Of a stretch of DNA of 46,742 nucleotides, positions 8,208-15,973 are shown in pieces (position 1 is the stretch's first letter; the number at the start of each line of letters is the position of its first letter). The notes below the pieces were generated by a model, which was given only the letters and a program-made list of their open reading frames with translations, made no database searches and was not told the DNA's origin. Origin of the DNA: a virus; the IMG/VR virus record IMGVR_UViG_3300022602_000160, positions 1-46,742 of that record; one strand, given 5' to 3'. The position numbers and the translations under genes were made by a program.

Positions 8208-10393
8208 GGACGCTCATCTCCGTACTCAGCGGTTATAAGCAAACGACCCATTTCATAATTACCATTAATCGTATTAGATACAAACCTTAAACGAACTAAA
8301 CGATGCTCTACACGAAGGTCAATTTTATCTGTTTCTGGAGCAAAGAAATAGGGACCAGAATCTTCTTCAACAGTACTATTAGCAAACTTACGACCCAAAA
8401 TAGTCATAGACATCATGCCAGATTGTAAGAAGTTTGGCTCAACACGACGTAAATGCATACGGCGGTTAACACCCACTAAACCATCTTGGCTTGGGTTACC
8501 AGTAAGCCAACTAATGTCGCTAGTTGTAATACTAGAATACACAGCAACTTCACCGTCAATACCAACTTGATTTTGACCAAATTCATGTTGCCAAATATTA
8601 AATCCACCTTCAGAGAAATATACTTTAGTACCAGCAACAGGAGCTGGATTTAAAACACCTTGATTAGTAGCAACAGTCACCAATGTAACTCCAGGGGTTC
8701 CAATGGTTGTATTATAAATGTTTTGTGAGCTTACTATTTGCCAAGTTTTATTAAATGACGCAGCACCAGTGACAAAAGATACATATTCACCTGGACTAAA
8801 ATTAATTGTTTGATCACCGGCTAAATAAAACTGATAAGCATTAGGAGCTGGTAAACTAGCTGGATGATTTATAACTGTATAAGGAACACTAAACACAGGA
8901 TTATAGTTCCAATCAGCCCAAATAGGAGTTGGCAACAGCTCTGTAGTATACCCGCATGAACGTTGAGCACCAACAGCTTGTCCAGCGTCATACCATAGTT
9001 TATCTTTTACGTTATAGATAATCGCATCAGTACACTCTGTAGCAGTGCCTCTAGGATAAAAGAACCAAATCTCATTATATCGTGGTACTTTAGTTGCCCA
9101 TACTTTTTGACGTTGCTCAAAGTTAATGTTGTCAAATAAGTAGTTAATATTTTTATCATTAGGAACAACCACTACGCTACCGTTATAAGCATAGAATCTA
9201 TCTACACCCATCCAGTAGTACACACCGTCCATTTCAACCACGCCACTAGATGACATGATGGAGATTTGGCTTGAAACAATATCATAGTTCCAGAACTGAC
9301 TTGTAGTTACAGTACTAGAAGCTGAAGAGTTAAATGAAACACGAATTAAACTATCGGTAGACCAAAATAATCCAGCTGGTGAGTTAGTACCACCACGCAT
9401 TGGCATACCTTTAACAATCTTAGATGCAGATACGTTCACTTGGTTAGCTAAAGGACCGTTCCAATCATAAAAGCTTTGATCTGCATAAGTACTGCTAACG
9501 TTATTGTTTGCTATGTATCCATGTGAACCATAAACAAATATAAATGGATATAGCATACAAACACCACCATCAACGCTAATAGGCTGATACGTAGGAGCTT
9601 GCCCCATACTATCTGATAGCCCATTAAAAGTCCAAGTGTAGTTAGCATCTGGAGTAATATTACCAACTAAAACTTGAGTTGGTACACCGTTATCAATGTT
9701 AGCTAAATTTTTACCTGGGTGAGCAAATACAGAAAGCTCTCCACCTAAAGGACTAAACTGGGAGTCAAATTGCCAGTTAAGTGTATAGTTTCCGATTGAT
9801 GGATCTGTTTGGAAATCTGGATCTTCTTCAAATACGGGGGTATTATTTAACCAAACAGTTGTAGGACTTCCAGTTATCGTAGTGGTTACAGTTACCGTTG
9901 TATTTGGCGATGTGTACGTTGGAGTTCCAGTTGTTGTATATGTTACTGGAGATGTTTGACTAAAAATAACCTTAGTGCCAGATGGAAATGATGAAACAAC
10001 ATTACCAGCAATTTGAAAAGTTGTTGTACCGTGGCTTGCTAAAGTAAACGGAACAGTACCAGGTAAAATGTTTGCTACAAAAGGACCACTACCAGCACCA
10101 TAGTTAGTGCCTGTGGTAAATACATCTAGCTCTTGATAATTACCCGCAAAAATGTAGTTAACGCCATTGTATGGCTGAACAATCATGCCGCGGTAAATAC
10201 CTACTTGGCTACTAAATAGCGAACGATAGCCACCCATCTTTTTAGGGTCACCACGCTGAAAACGACACCATACACCATCAGTGTATTGATCGTTTTGAAA
10301 TTGTGTACCATCACGCTTAATACCAGCTGGTATTGCTAAGCTGTATATTGATGTATATTGCGAGGTATCCTGTTGCTGATTATCAGCTGGCAT
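8204..10393 (-). CDS. Tail nozzle / tail-hub protein (P22 gp10-like, beta-propeller type)
   Basis: A 729-residue, beta-rich protein with many aromatic and Thr/Val residues. The N terminus (SLAIPAGIKRDGTQFQNDQY, then W-C-R-F near residue 43 and GGYRSLF near 54) and blocks such as YYWMGVDRFYAYNG (about 390) and NEIWFFYP (about 440) match the pattern of podovirus nozzle proteins that cap the adaptor and carry the fibres. The C terminus HLRRVEPNFLQSG ... RLVRLRFVSN also fits. Around 150-180 and 525-600 there are variable insertions. It follows the adaptor and a 422-residue virion protein, the normal order for tail assembly. The family call rests on pattern memory and context. Confidence 0.75.
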   Translation of the reverse strand: MPADNQQQDTSQYTSIYSLAIPAGIKRDGTQFQNDQYTDGVWCRFQRGDPKKMGGYRSLFSSQVGIYRGMIVQPYNGVNYIFAGNYQELDVFTTGTNYGAGSGPFVANILPGTVPFTLASHGTTTFQIAGNVVSSFPSGTKVIFSQTSPVTYTTTGTPTYTSPNTTVTVTTTITGSPTTVWLNNTPVFEEDPDFQTDPSIGNYTLNWQFDSQFSPLGGELSVFAHPGKNLANIDNGVPTQVLVGNITPDANYTWTFNGLSDSMGQAPTYQPISVDGGVCMLYPFIFVYGSHGYIANNNVSSTYADQSFYDWNGPLANQVNVSASKIVKGMPMRGGTNSPAGLFWSTDSLIRVSFNSSASSTVTTSQFWNYDIVSSQISIMSSSGVVEMDGVYYWMGVDRFYAYNGSVVVVPNDKNINYLFDNINFEQRQKVWATKVPRYNEIWFFYPRGTATECTDAIIYNVKDKLWYDAGQAVGAQRSCGYTTELLPTPIWADWNYNPVFSVPYTVINHPASLPAPNAYQFYLAGDQTINFSPGEYVSFVTGAASFNKTWQIVSSQNIYNTTIGTPGVTLVTVATNQGVLNPAPVAGTKVYFSEGGFNIWQHEFGQNQVGIDGEVAVYSSITTSDISWLTGNPSQDGLVGVNRRMHLRRVEPNFLQSGMMSMTILGRKFANSTVEEDSGPYFFAPETDKIDLRVEHRLVRLRFVSNTINGNYEMGRLLITAEYGDERP

Positions 10394-11662
10394 TTAGAAC
10401 GTTCCACCACTTATTAAAGTTGCATTTAATTGAGCTGCTACGTTTACTACAGGCACAGAAGGATTAGAGTTGTTAATATCGATAACTTCAATACCGTTTG
10501 CTGATAATCCTAATATACCAGCACTTCTTAAATACACGCCTGTTGATGTGTCATTAGTAAATGAATATGCGGGTAATGAAGCACTTCCGTTACTTGCATA
10601 AAATAAACCAGTTGATGCTACAGCTAGTGAATATAGATTTAAGCCATCACTAAGTACAGTTAAAATAGTACCAGCAGAAACAACCAAAGGTGGCTGTGAG
10701 CTTCCTTGGTTTTGGAAAGTAACGTTATATCCAGGTTGATTTGTATTATTTACAAGAATATATAACTGTGTAACAGCAGGTAAAGTAACCGCTAAAGTTT
10801 GTGTTCTAGTGCCAGACTGAGCAATATATGTTTGAATAACTGGAGCGTAGTTAACTAAATTAAGTGTATTACCAACTACGGCATCTACGTCATAAGTAGC
10901 TGCAGTAAAAGCAGTAATATTTGGATTCGCCAAACCGACAGTAATATAACCACCATCCGTTGCACTATAGAAAATGAATCCAGAATCACCAGGGTTAGCA
11001 TTTACGCTAATTTGACCATTTAATAGTGCTGGAGAAGGAGGAGTTAATGTTAATGTGCCAGTTCCGTTATTACGGAAACCAATATACCATCCAGCTGATA
11101 GTGTCGAAGGGGTTGGTAAGTTAAATGTACCAGCACCACCGTTCCAAACAAAAGTAGAAGCACGGCTTGCATCATTGATAACTGGAGTTATAGTTGTATC
11201 AATGGTACTTTGTGTAGTTGCTAACTTACCATTTACAGTTGTTAATCCAGCACCTTGTAATGTTGCCGCATCAGCAAATGATGTACCTGCAGCAAAAGTA
11301 ACATTATGCCATGTGCCGGCTTCTGTACTATTATCTACAAGGTAAAAGTATTTAGAAATTCCTACAGGAACCGTAACGCTATTTCCATTATCAAAGTCCT
11401 CAATAACAAAAGCGTTAGCACCTAAGTTACGGAATAGGATGTCTGAGCCTAATGTACCTTGATTGCCCGCAGGAAGCGTAATAACGAGCCCTGACGTAGA
11501 TGCAACGCAATCAATAATACGAGCCGCAGGAGTCTGGCTACCATTAACTGTGCTGGGCCAGAATAGAGAAACATTAGCACTAAAAGGTAATGAGAGATAA
11601 GATAAATCCGTTGGGGTTACAACGGTTCCTGTAAAGGGAGAAGTATAAACTGGTGTTGTCAT
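10394..11662 (-). CDS. Virion structural protein, beta-rich (tail-associated)
   Basis: A 422-residue protein starting MTTPVYTSPFTGTVVTPTDL. It consists of Thr/Ala/Asn/Gly-rich beta segments with repeated LP-A-G-N and GTL-type turns and few charged residues, typical of tail-fibre or tail-surface proteins made of stacked beta-helical or Ig-like units. No chaperone domain or catalytic motif is present. The stop overlaps the nozzle start (TAAATG), indicating coupled translation, and the gene lies directly after the adaptor gene. A role in fibre attachment is plausible but not shown. Confidence 0.7.
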   Translation of the reverse strand: MTTPVYTSPFTGTVVTPTDLSYLSLPFSANVSLFWPSTVNGSQTPAARIIDCVASTSGLVITLPAGNQGTLGSDILFRNLGANAFVIEDFDNGNSVTVPVGISKYFYLVDNSTEAGTWHNVTFAAGTSFADAATLQGAGLTTVNGKLATTQSTIDTTITPVINDASRASTFVWNGGAGTFNLPTPSTLSAGWYIGFRNNGTGTLTLTPPSPALLNGQISVNANPGDSGFIFYSATDGGYITVGLANPNITAFTAATYDVDAVVGNTLNLVNYAPVIQTYIAQSGTRTQTLAVTLPAVTQLYILVNNTNQPGYNVTFQNQGSSQPPLVVSAGTILTVLSDGLNLYSLAVASTGLFYASNGSASLPAYSFTNDTSTGVYLRSAGILGLSANGIEVIDINNSNPSVPVVNVAAQLNATLISGGTF

Positions 11663-11665
11663 CTA

Positions 11666-12280
11666 TTAAGGTTCCTGAATCGTTGTGTTGCGGTCTAAAC
11701 GACGTGCATTGTCCTCTTTCTTCAATGCCGCAATAGCGTCTGTATAGTAACCTTTCCACATCTGTAGTTTATCTAACGCTTTTAAATACCCTTGAGCTTG
11801 TAAAAGAGCTCCATAGAGCATCGCTTGTGGAGCAATAGCTGTCCATAGGTTTTGTTGATTATTTACATCCAAAGGCTGAATTTCAGCGTAATAAATGATT
11901 TCTACTGGATATGCTTGATCTGGTGCTGGTGCAAAATTCCAATTGTTAAAATCGTATTCTGCGTAATACGCTGGCTTACCAGTTGAAGATTCTGATAGGT
12001 ATTGAGATACATAGTCTTGACTACGCAACAATACAGGCTGACCATTAACCTTCATAGATACAGTTTTACGCCATCTAGATGGTTTATTAAGAACTGTTTG
12101 GTTTTGAGCTAAATTGGTTTCAACTACAATTAATTGCATGTAAGTTTTTAACTCGGCAGCAATTGAAGATTCAGCCAATGCAATTAGATTAGGGATCTGT
12201 GCAACAAAATCGGGATCATCCCGTTCCATGTACTGTTGAATATTCGCTACTAGCGAATCGTAGGTCATTATTACGCTCAT
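11666..12280 (-). CDS. Head-tail adaptor protein (SU10 / P22 gp4-like)
   Basis: A 204-residue, mostly helical protein beginning MSVIMTYDSLVANIQQYMERDD. The arrangement of two N-terminal helices ending IAAELKTYMQ, a central beta segment with SRWRKTVSMKVNGQPVLLRSQDYV, a YYAEYDFNNWNFAP segment and C-terminal helices matches the adaptor family that binds under the portal in podoviruses (pattern memory of the SU10-type adaptor). Its start overlaps the stop of the preceding gene. It lies between another connector-type gene and the tail genes, as expected. The assignment is good though not proven by structure. Confidence 0.75.
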   Translation of the reverse strand: MSVIMTYDSLVANIQQYMERDDPDFVAQIPNLIALAESSIAAELKTYMQLIVVETNLAQNQTVLNKPSRWRKTVSMKVNGQPVLLRSQDYVSQYLSESSTGKPAYYAEYDFNNWNFAPAPDQAYPVEIIYYAEIQPLDVNNQQNLWTAIAPQAMLYGALLQAQGYLKALDKLQMWKGYYTDAIAALKKEDNARRLDRNTTIQEP

Positions 12281-13347
12281 CTTGTGTAGTAGCTTATGTT
12301 AGGTTGGAAATAGATTGGGGACTTATCACGATCTTCTTCACTAGCTTGCAAGAACGCTTTTTCAGCTTGCATTTCAAGATACTGAACACGCATCATGTCT
12401 ACTTGTGGTAGTTGCAAAGAGATAGAGTGAGATAACTGCTTTTGTACACAGTTAATCCAACGGTCAGGTACATAGATCTGATTTGTCAAAGAACCAACAT
12501 CTTGCATTTGAACTTCCACAATCAATTGGAACATTTGATATGGGTTATTCGGCACTGGCCATAAATACATAGAAGGCTCAATAGTACGATCAAACCAATA
12601 TTGCAATGAACGAACAGAAGGGAATTGCTTGTTAGGTAAATTCCAGTAGTCATCACGGTTTAAACGAGCTAGAGGAATAACTTGCTGGCTTGTTGAGAAT
12701 ACAACTTGGCGCACAGAATAGCTAGATGCTACAGTCTCACGCAATCTCCAGTAAAGATGTGGTTCTGTTGTGGAGATATTGTAATATTGCCACTGATAAT
12801 CAGACATAGTAACTTCTGGAAACTGTTCTTTTAAGAACCAAGTAACTCCATCATCACTATATTCAAACGCTAAGTTATAAGTTTGTGTTGTGTTTGGTGC
12901 ATAAGCATTCCAACCAACATAATAGACGCTTTGAGATTGCTGATAGGTAGAACCAAACCAATTTGCATATCCAGCTGTTGAAGCTGGCGTACTTAATGTT
13001 GGGCTTAAATCAAACGCAGCTGGGGACTCTGGATTATCCGCTGGCAAATATTCAGAAGCTTGAATGTTTTGAATATATACCCAGTTAGCTTCACGAACAT
13101 CAATAGTAGTTTTTGGAAGAACTAATTGTTGTTGCTGTGTTGTAGCACCGTATAATTGGTTTTCTAATAACCAAAGATTAACACCGCGGTTTGATAAGTT
13201 TTGAAGATTGTAAAATAAAGCTTGTTTAGCGGCATCAACATATTCAGGCGTAATTTCTTCTGCTGTTTTACCAGCATCACGAAACGCATATGAAATTAAC
13301 TGGTCAACATTGATTTGTGTTTGACCCGTTGTGTTGCTGTATGCCAT
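12277..13347 (-). CDS. Head-completion / tail-connector structural protein
   Basis: A 356-residue protein. The N terminus (INVDQLISYAFRDAGKTAEE ... QALFYNLQNLSNRGVNLW) is helical; residues ~110-210 form a beta-rich module with several Trp and Tyr that looks inserted; the C terminus ends EDRDKSPIYFQPNISYYTR, which I associate with podovirus connector proteins encoded next to the adaptor. No catalytic motif is present. It is followed by the adaptor with an ATGA overlap. A role at the head-tail junction is likely from order and composition; the exact ring it forms cannot be told. Confidence 0.68.
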   Translation of the reverse strand: MAYSNTTGQTQINVDQLISYAFRDAGKTAEEITPEYVDAAKQALFYNLQNLSNRGVNLWLLENQLYGATTQQQQLVLPKTTIDVREANWVYIQNIQASEYLPADNPESPAAFDLSPTLSTPASTAGYANWFGSTYQQSQSVYYVGWNAYAPNTTQTYNLAFEYSDDGVTWFLKEQFPEVTMSDYQWQYYNISTTEPHLYWRLRETVASSYSVRQVVFSTSQQVIPLARLNRDDYWNLPNKQFPSVRSLQYWFDRTIEPSMYLWPVPNNPYQMFQLIVEVQMQDVGSLTNQIYVPDRWINCVQKQLSHSISLQLPQVDMMRVQYLEMQAEKAFLQASEEDRDKSPIYFQPNISYYTR

Positions 13348-13350
13348 GTA

Positions 13351-13542
13351 TTATTTCTTTCTTTTTGCAGAACCGCCGCGTTTTAATTTGGAAAGATCTG
13401 TTGGCTTGCCACTATGCAATTGATCATCATGAAGTTTAAAAGCTTTTTTAATTAACTTCTTATCTTCTTTTTCATCAACATGACCACCTTCTTTATAATG
13501 ACCACCTTCGCACATCATTTTTACATTTTGTTTGTAGGTCAT
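13351..13542 (-). CDS. Small Lys/Gly-Gly protein
   Basis: A 63-residue highly charged protein. It carries two close Gly-Gly tags (CEGGHYKEGGHVDEKED) at residues ~11-25 and a third, KRGGSAKRKK, at the very C terminus. It has no hydrophobic segment. It is one of three consecutive small basic genes between lysozyme and the connector. Similar small Gly-Gly/Lys proteins occur in many phage structural operons in my memory, with no known function. Binding to DNA or to a virion partner through the repeated tag is only a guess. Confidence 0.65.
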   Translation of the reverse strand: MTYKQNVKMMCEGGHYKEGGHVDEKEDKKLIKKAFKLHDDQLHSGKPTDLSKLKRGGSAKRKK

Positions 13543-13543
13543 T

Positions 13544-13714
13544 TTATCTTCCTTTGCCAGATACCTTTTTAGGTAGCGACTTTAATTTTACGCCAGTATC
13601 GGCTTTGTTGAATTCTTTAGCCACTTTAGTTGGCACACCCACCTTTTTAGCAAACTTAGGGTTGTGTGCCGCTGCAGCCATTAAACGCTCTTGAGCTTGG
13701 CTTTTAGATGGCAT
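13544..13714 (-). CDS. Small conserved phage protein (FAKKxGxP type)
   Basis: A 56-residue basic protein starting at ATG 13714 (MPSKSQAQERLMAAAAHNP). A longer frame opens upstream at 13837, but this ATG is preceded by a GGAAGAG site and sits 2 bp from the upstream stop, so it is preferred. The pattern MPSKS-x-x-Q-x-R-x-MAAAAxNPxFAKKxGxPxxVAKEF is one I recognise as very common in phage genomes, without assigned function. The size, charge and location among virion genes suggest a small particle or DNA-binding protein. Confidence 0.72.
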   Translation of the reverse strand: MPSKSQAQERLMAAAAHNPKFAKKVGVPTKVAKEFNKADTGVKLKSLPKKVSGKGR

Positions 13715-13715
13715 A

Positions 13716-14054
13716 TTAACAGGCTCTTCCACCACGCTTTTTACGCATAGCCCCGCCACCGCAGAACTTAGATACGCTGTTATCGCCCTTACCTGCGGCA
13801 CTCTTAACTGTGAGCTCTTTTGAGCTGTCTGATACACGCTTTAATGGAGATGCATCGCCAGAGGATAGTTTATTGGTTTTAGCAACATCACTACCTTTGT
13901 AGTTAGGTTTAACTGCTGCTTTAGATGGAGCACTAGCTGTTTTGCCAGATGCTTTGCTTTTTGATAAGCCACCGATATCGCTAGATGGTTTCTTAGCTTC
14001 ATTGGCTACTGAACCGCCAGCTTTGTATTTTGGTAACTTTTTAAATCCGTCCAT
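13716..14054 (-). CDS. Small basic Ser/Lys/Gly-rich protein with Gly-Gly tags
   Basis: A 112-residue, Lys/Ser/Ala-rich, probably disordered protein. The N terminus contains LPKYKAGGSVANE and the C terminus FCGGGAMRKKRGGRAC, both of the Gly-Gly tag type; three Cys lie in the last ~20 residues. ATG 14054 is preceded by CTCGAGGAATCAAAATG, a good ribosome-binding site. It is the first gene after the late-promoter element at 14103-14138 and therefore heads the connector/tail operon. Function not recognised. Confidence 0.68.
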   Translation of the reverse strand: MDGFKKLPKYKAGGSVANEAKKPSSDIGGLSKSKASGKTASAPSKAAVKPNYKGSDVAKTNKLSSGDASPLKRVSDSSKELTVKSAAGKGDNSVSKFCGGGAMRKKRGGRAC

Positions 14055-14102
14055 TTTGATTCCTCGAGGTTAATTAATCTGTGGAGTGATCGGCTCCTAA
14101 TA

Positions 14103-14138
14103 CTACTTATGCAAAAATAGGGCAAAAAATGCCCTAAA
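14103..14138 (-). promoter_or_regulatory. Putative phage late promoter A
   Basis: Minus strand reads TTTAGGGC, 17 bp, TGCATAAGTAG. It is one of five copies with identical 17-bp spacing, all leftward and intergenic. The TTTAGGGC box includes the lysozyme stop codon. The leader to ATG 14054 is about 50 nt and contains a normal ribosome-binding site. Confidence 0.7.
14113..14136 (-). terminator. Intrinsic terminator inside late promoter A
   Basis: The minus strand has TAGGGCA, a T5 loop, TGCCCTA, then TTTTT. This perfect 7-bp stem with a U-tract lies just after the lysozyme stop. It occupies the space between the two promoter boxes, so termination of lysis mRNA and initiation of the next mRNA share the same DNA. 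Confidence 0.75.
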
Positions 14139-14655
14139 TTGCAGTTAAAAACAGTGCTCTTTCCCGTTTTCTACGGTTGACCAGTACTTCTGGCTTGTTC
14201 CAATTAAGGATAGCATCTGCTGCACCCTGCATATCACCTTCGTTAATTTTCTTAACAACGGTAGACTTAGCAAAATTAGTGCCTCCAATATTGAAACAGA
14301 GGCTGTATAAGGCATCAAATTGGTTCTGGTTAAGGGGAACCTTAACAGAACTCTCTACAGCCTCACTACACCACTTTAAATCCTTTCTGAGAAGGTCTTC
14401 CACCTGTTCATCAGATAGTTTAGCGGTTAATAGTTCTTTTTCGTCTTCTTTGATGAGATGACCTACACCAATGGTCCAAAGTCCTTTAGTGTCCTGGTAT
14501 GCTACATTACGGGCACCTTCTTCTTTTGCAATGAAAGCTAGGGAGGATTTTGCAATTGCCATGATATTTTCTTCGATTTTAGTATATTTATTAGTTACAT
14601 GGATAACGGAAACAATGCCTAGTATCCATAAACATAGTACAAACAGCTTCTTCAT
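14134..14655 (-). CDS. Endolysin, GH24 lysozyme with N-terminal membrane/SAR signal
   Basis: A 173-residue lysozyme that cleaves peptidoglycan glycan strands. The GH24 triad is visible as E46-x8-D55-x5-T61 (EGARNVAYQDTKGLWT), followed by IGVGH; LNQNQFDALYSLCFNIG and the RRKRERALF end also fit phage T4/P22-type lysozymes. Residues 3-20 are a weakly hydrophobic segment (LFVLCLWILGIVSVIHV), consistent with a signal-arrest-release anchor or signal sequence, so export may not need a holin pore. The start at 14655 is fixed by AAGGAG 6 nt upstream; an internal ATG (residue 32) lacks such a site. It ends in promoter/terminator A and follows the holin and spanin genes. Confidence 0.92.
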   Translation of the reverse strand: MKKLFVLCLWILGIVSVIHVTNKYTKIEENIMAIAKSSLAFIAKEEGARNVAYQDTKGLWTIGVGHLIKEDEKELLTAKLSDEQVEDLLRKDLKWCSEAVESSVKVPLNQNQFDALYSLCFNIGGTNFAKSTVVKKINEGDMQGAADAILNWNKPEVLVNRRKRERALFLTAI

Positions 14656-14694
14656 TTTGGCTCCTTTTTGTGTAATATATCACACAATTTGGGG

Positions 14695-14913
14695 TCATTC
14701 TTGTTTTGAGCCTATTTGTATTCCAGTTATGAGGCCAATAAAGCCCCCAACTATAGTTTGGAAAGCAGGCCCAACAATTTCAAATAGTTTGTTGTTATCT
14801 ACTTGCGGATCAAAAAATCCAAGCATAAAAACAGTAACCATAGCTAAAACAGTTACTGACAGTGTGATACAAGCAATAAAAGTTATATAAGCAGATAGTT
14901 TATCTTTATTCAT
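14695..14913 (-). CDS. Putative holin / pinholin (two transmembrane segments)
   Basis: A 72-residue membrane protein with a hydrophobic segment at ~9-33 (YITFIACITLSVTVLAMVTVFML) shown in part here as IACITLSVTVLAM, a short loop (DPQVDNNK), and a second segment near 46-66 (VGPAFQTIVGGFIGLITGI). The charged N and C termini fit a two-helix class II-type holin. It overlaps the stop of the Rz gene (ATGA) and is directly upstream of lysozyme. Holins have little sequence conservation, so this call rests on topology and on neighbours; the protein at 15305-15532 is an alternative. Confidence 0.62.
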   Translation of the reverse strand: MNKDKLSAYITFIACITLSVTVLAMVTVFMLGFFDPQVDNNKLFEIVGPAFQTIVGGFIGLITGIQIGSKQE

Positions 14914-15305
14914 TTAGCTATTTCATCATATTGTTTATAGCAAGCTTTTAGGGATTCTCTGAGCATGTCTGCTCTGGCAGCTTCCCGCTCAAGAAAGATT
15001 GAATCCTCGGCAAAAAGGGACACCCCAGTTCCACTTTGTCCATTACCGGTGGCTTCGGTACGACTGGTACGGTTACGCATCCCGACAAGAGCATCAGCGA
15101 GCTGATTGTTAATAGAAGCAATTTGCTCATCTTTTTCTTTCCTTATTTGATCTGTAACGACTTGATGTTGTTCTTGAAGCTTTTGTGTTTCAATAGCCTG
15201 TTTGGCTTTATAGCTTTCAAAGCGGCTTGCCTCAATGCTATACCCAACGTAGCCAGCAATAAACAAAAGTCCAATAACAGCACCAATTTTCACATAGTCA
15301 AACAT
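14910..15305 (-). CDS. Inner-membrane spanin (Rz-like)
   Basis: A 131-residue protein with one N-terminal transmembrane segment (residues ~6-22, IGAVIGLLFIAGYVGYS) followed by a long charged coiled-coil (about 30-80) rich in Gln, Glu and Lys. This is the i-spanin layout, which spans the periplasm and pairs with the outer-membrane lipoprotein to fuse membranes at the last step of lysis. The lipoprotein gene is nested inside it in another frame (14948-15130), as in lambda Rz/Rz1. Start 15305 overlaps the stop of the upstream gene. The combination makes the call firm. Confidence 0.88.
   Translation of the reverse strand: MFDYVKIGAVIGLLFIAGYVGYSIEASRFESYKAKQAIETQKLQEQHQVVTDQIRKEKDEQIASINNQLADALVGMRNRTSRTEATGNGQSGTGVSLFAEDSIFLEREAARADMLRESLKACYKQYDEIAK
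14948..15130 (-). CDS. Outer-membrane spanin lipoprotein (Rz1-like), nested in Rz
   Basis: A 60-residue protein in a different frame wholly within the Rz gene. It begins MSKLLLLTISSLMLLSGCVT: a lipoprotein signal with lipobox LLSGC, Cys18 being the lipidated residue. The rest is Pro/Val-rich (VPVVPKPPVMDK), as in Rz1-type o-spanins. After lipidation it would sit in the outer membrane inner leaflet and bind the Rz coiled coil. The nested arrangement matches lambda Rz1 and strongly supports both genes. Confidence 0.88.
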   Translation of the reverse strand: MSKLLLLTISSLMLLSGCVTVPVVPKPPVMDKVELGCPFLPRIQSFLSGKLPEQTCSENP

Positions 15306-15532
15306 TATTGATTGTCCGGTTCAGTTTTGCTTTTCATAGCTACGCTAGCACCACTAGCAGCGGAAACAATACCTAAAGATTCCGCTAACTCTCGCAGGCT
15401 AATACCAGAATTGACTACTTGATAGGTAGCTAGTCCTATTACAGCAAGTAAACTTATAAGCCAAGTAACACGACCTATATCATAAGTCGTGTTATCTTTA
15501 CCTGTAAGAAGTTGTTTAAGTATATCGCTCAT
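15305..15532 (-). CDS. Small membrane protein of the lysis cassette (holin candidate)
   Basis: A 75-residue protein with a charged N terminus (LLTGKDNTTYDIGRVTW), a transmembrane segment at about 25-42 (LISLLAVIGLATYQVV) and a second, weaker Gly/Ala/Ser-rich hydrophobic stretch near 52-66 (LGIVSAASGASVAM). The TGKDN-T-YDIGRV-W opening is a pattern I recall from phage membrane proteins in lysis regions. It overlaps the gene before and abuts Rz after it. It could be the true holin or an antiholin, with the protein at 14695-14913 filling the other role. Confidence 0.6.
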   Translation of the reverse strand: MSDILKQLLTGKDNTTYDIGRVTWLISLLAVIGLATYQVVNSGISLRELAESLGIVSAASGASVAMKSKTEPDNQ

Positions 15533-15759
15533 TTTCTTAATTCATCGAGCTTGTCTTCAATGCGGTGAACTGCTTTGAGGACTTCATCCCAACGATTATT
15601 GAAATCGTCCTTACGCAGATAATTATCTGACATATGGCTGCGTAATTCAGTTAGATCGTCTTTGAGATCTTGAACAGCAGTCCAAAGCTCTTTACAAAAC
15701 CAACCGATAGCAACACAGATCAGCGGTAATACCGTATTGATGAGTGTTTGAACGTCCAT
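15529..15759 (-). CDS. Small membrane-anchored coiled-coil protein of the lysis region
   Basis: A 76-residue protein with an N-terminal transmembrane segment (residues ~8-24, NTVLPLICVAIGWFCKEL) and a C-terminal charged amphipathic helix (KDDLTELRSHM ... EVLKAVHRIEDKLDELRK). This layout is frequent in small phage proteins next to holin and spanin genes. Start 15759 lies 2 bp past the previous stop; the end overlaps the next gene by ATGA. It may regulate lysis, but no function can be assigned from sequence. Confidence 0.62.
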   Translation of the reverse strand: MDVQTLINTVLPLICVAIGWFCKELWTAVQDLKDDLTELRSHMSDNYLRKDDFNNRWDEVLKAVHRIEDKLDELRK

Positions 15760-15760
15760 T

Positions 15761-15952
15761 TTAGGCCGATCTAGCTAGACGTTCAGCAGCTTGAGCTGCA
15801 ATCATAGCATCAAGCGGTGCAATACCTGCAGCTGGAGCTTGGTGAACTTGTGGTTCTGGTGTATCTGGAACTACAACTTCTTGTTCTGCTTCTACTACAG
15901 CCGTTGGTTCGATTTCTGCAACTGGTGCTACTACTTCTTCTGTTAATGCCAT
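15761..15952 (-). CDS. Small acidic Ala/Val/Pro/Glu-rich protein
   Basis: A 63-residue low-complexity protein (EVVAPVAEIEPTAVVEAEQ, then a Pro-rich stretch and an Ala-rich C terminus AMIAAQAAERLARSA). ATG 15952 is preceded by AAGGAAATACC, a good ribosome-binding site. It is acidic in the first two thirds and has no membrane segment. It bridges the tail/oxygenase block and lysis block. Function not recognised. Confidence 0.6.
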   Translation of the reverse strand: MALTEEVVAPVAEIEPTAVVEAEQEVVVPDTPEPQVHQAPAAGIAPLDAMIAAQAAERLARSA

Positions 15953-15973
15953 GGTATTTCCTTAAATTAAAAG

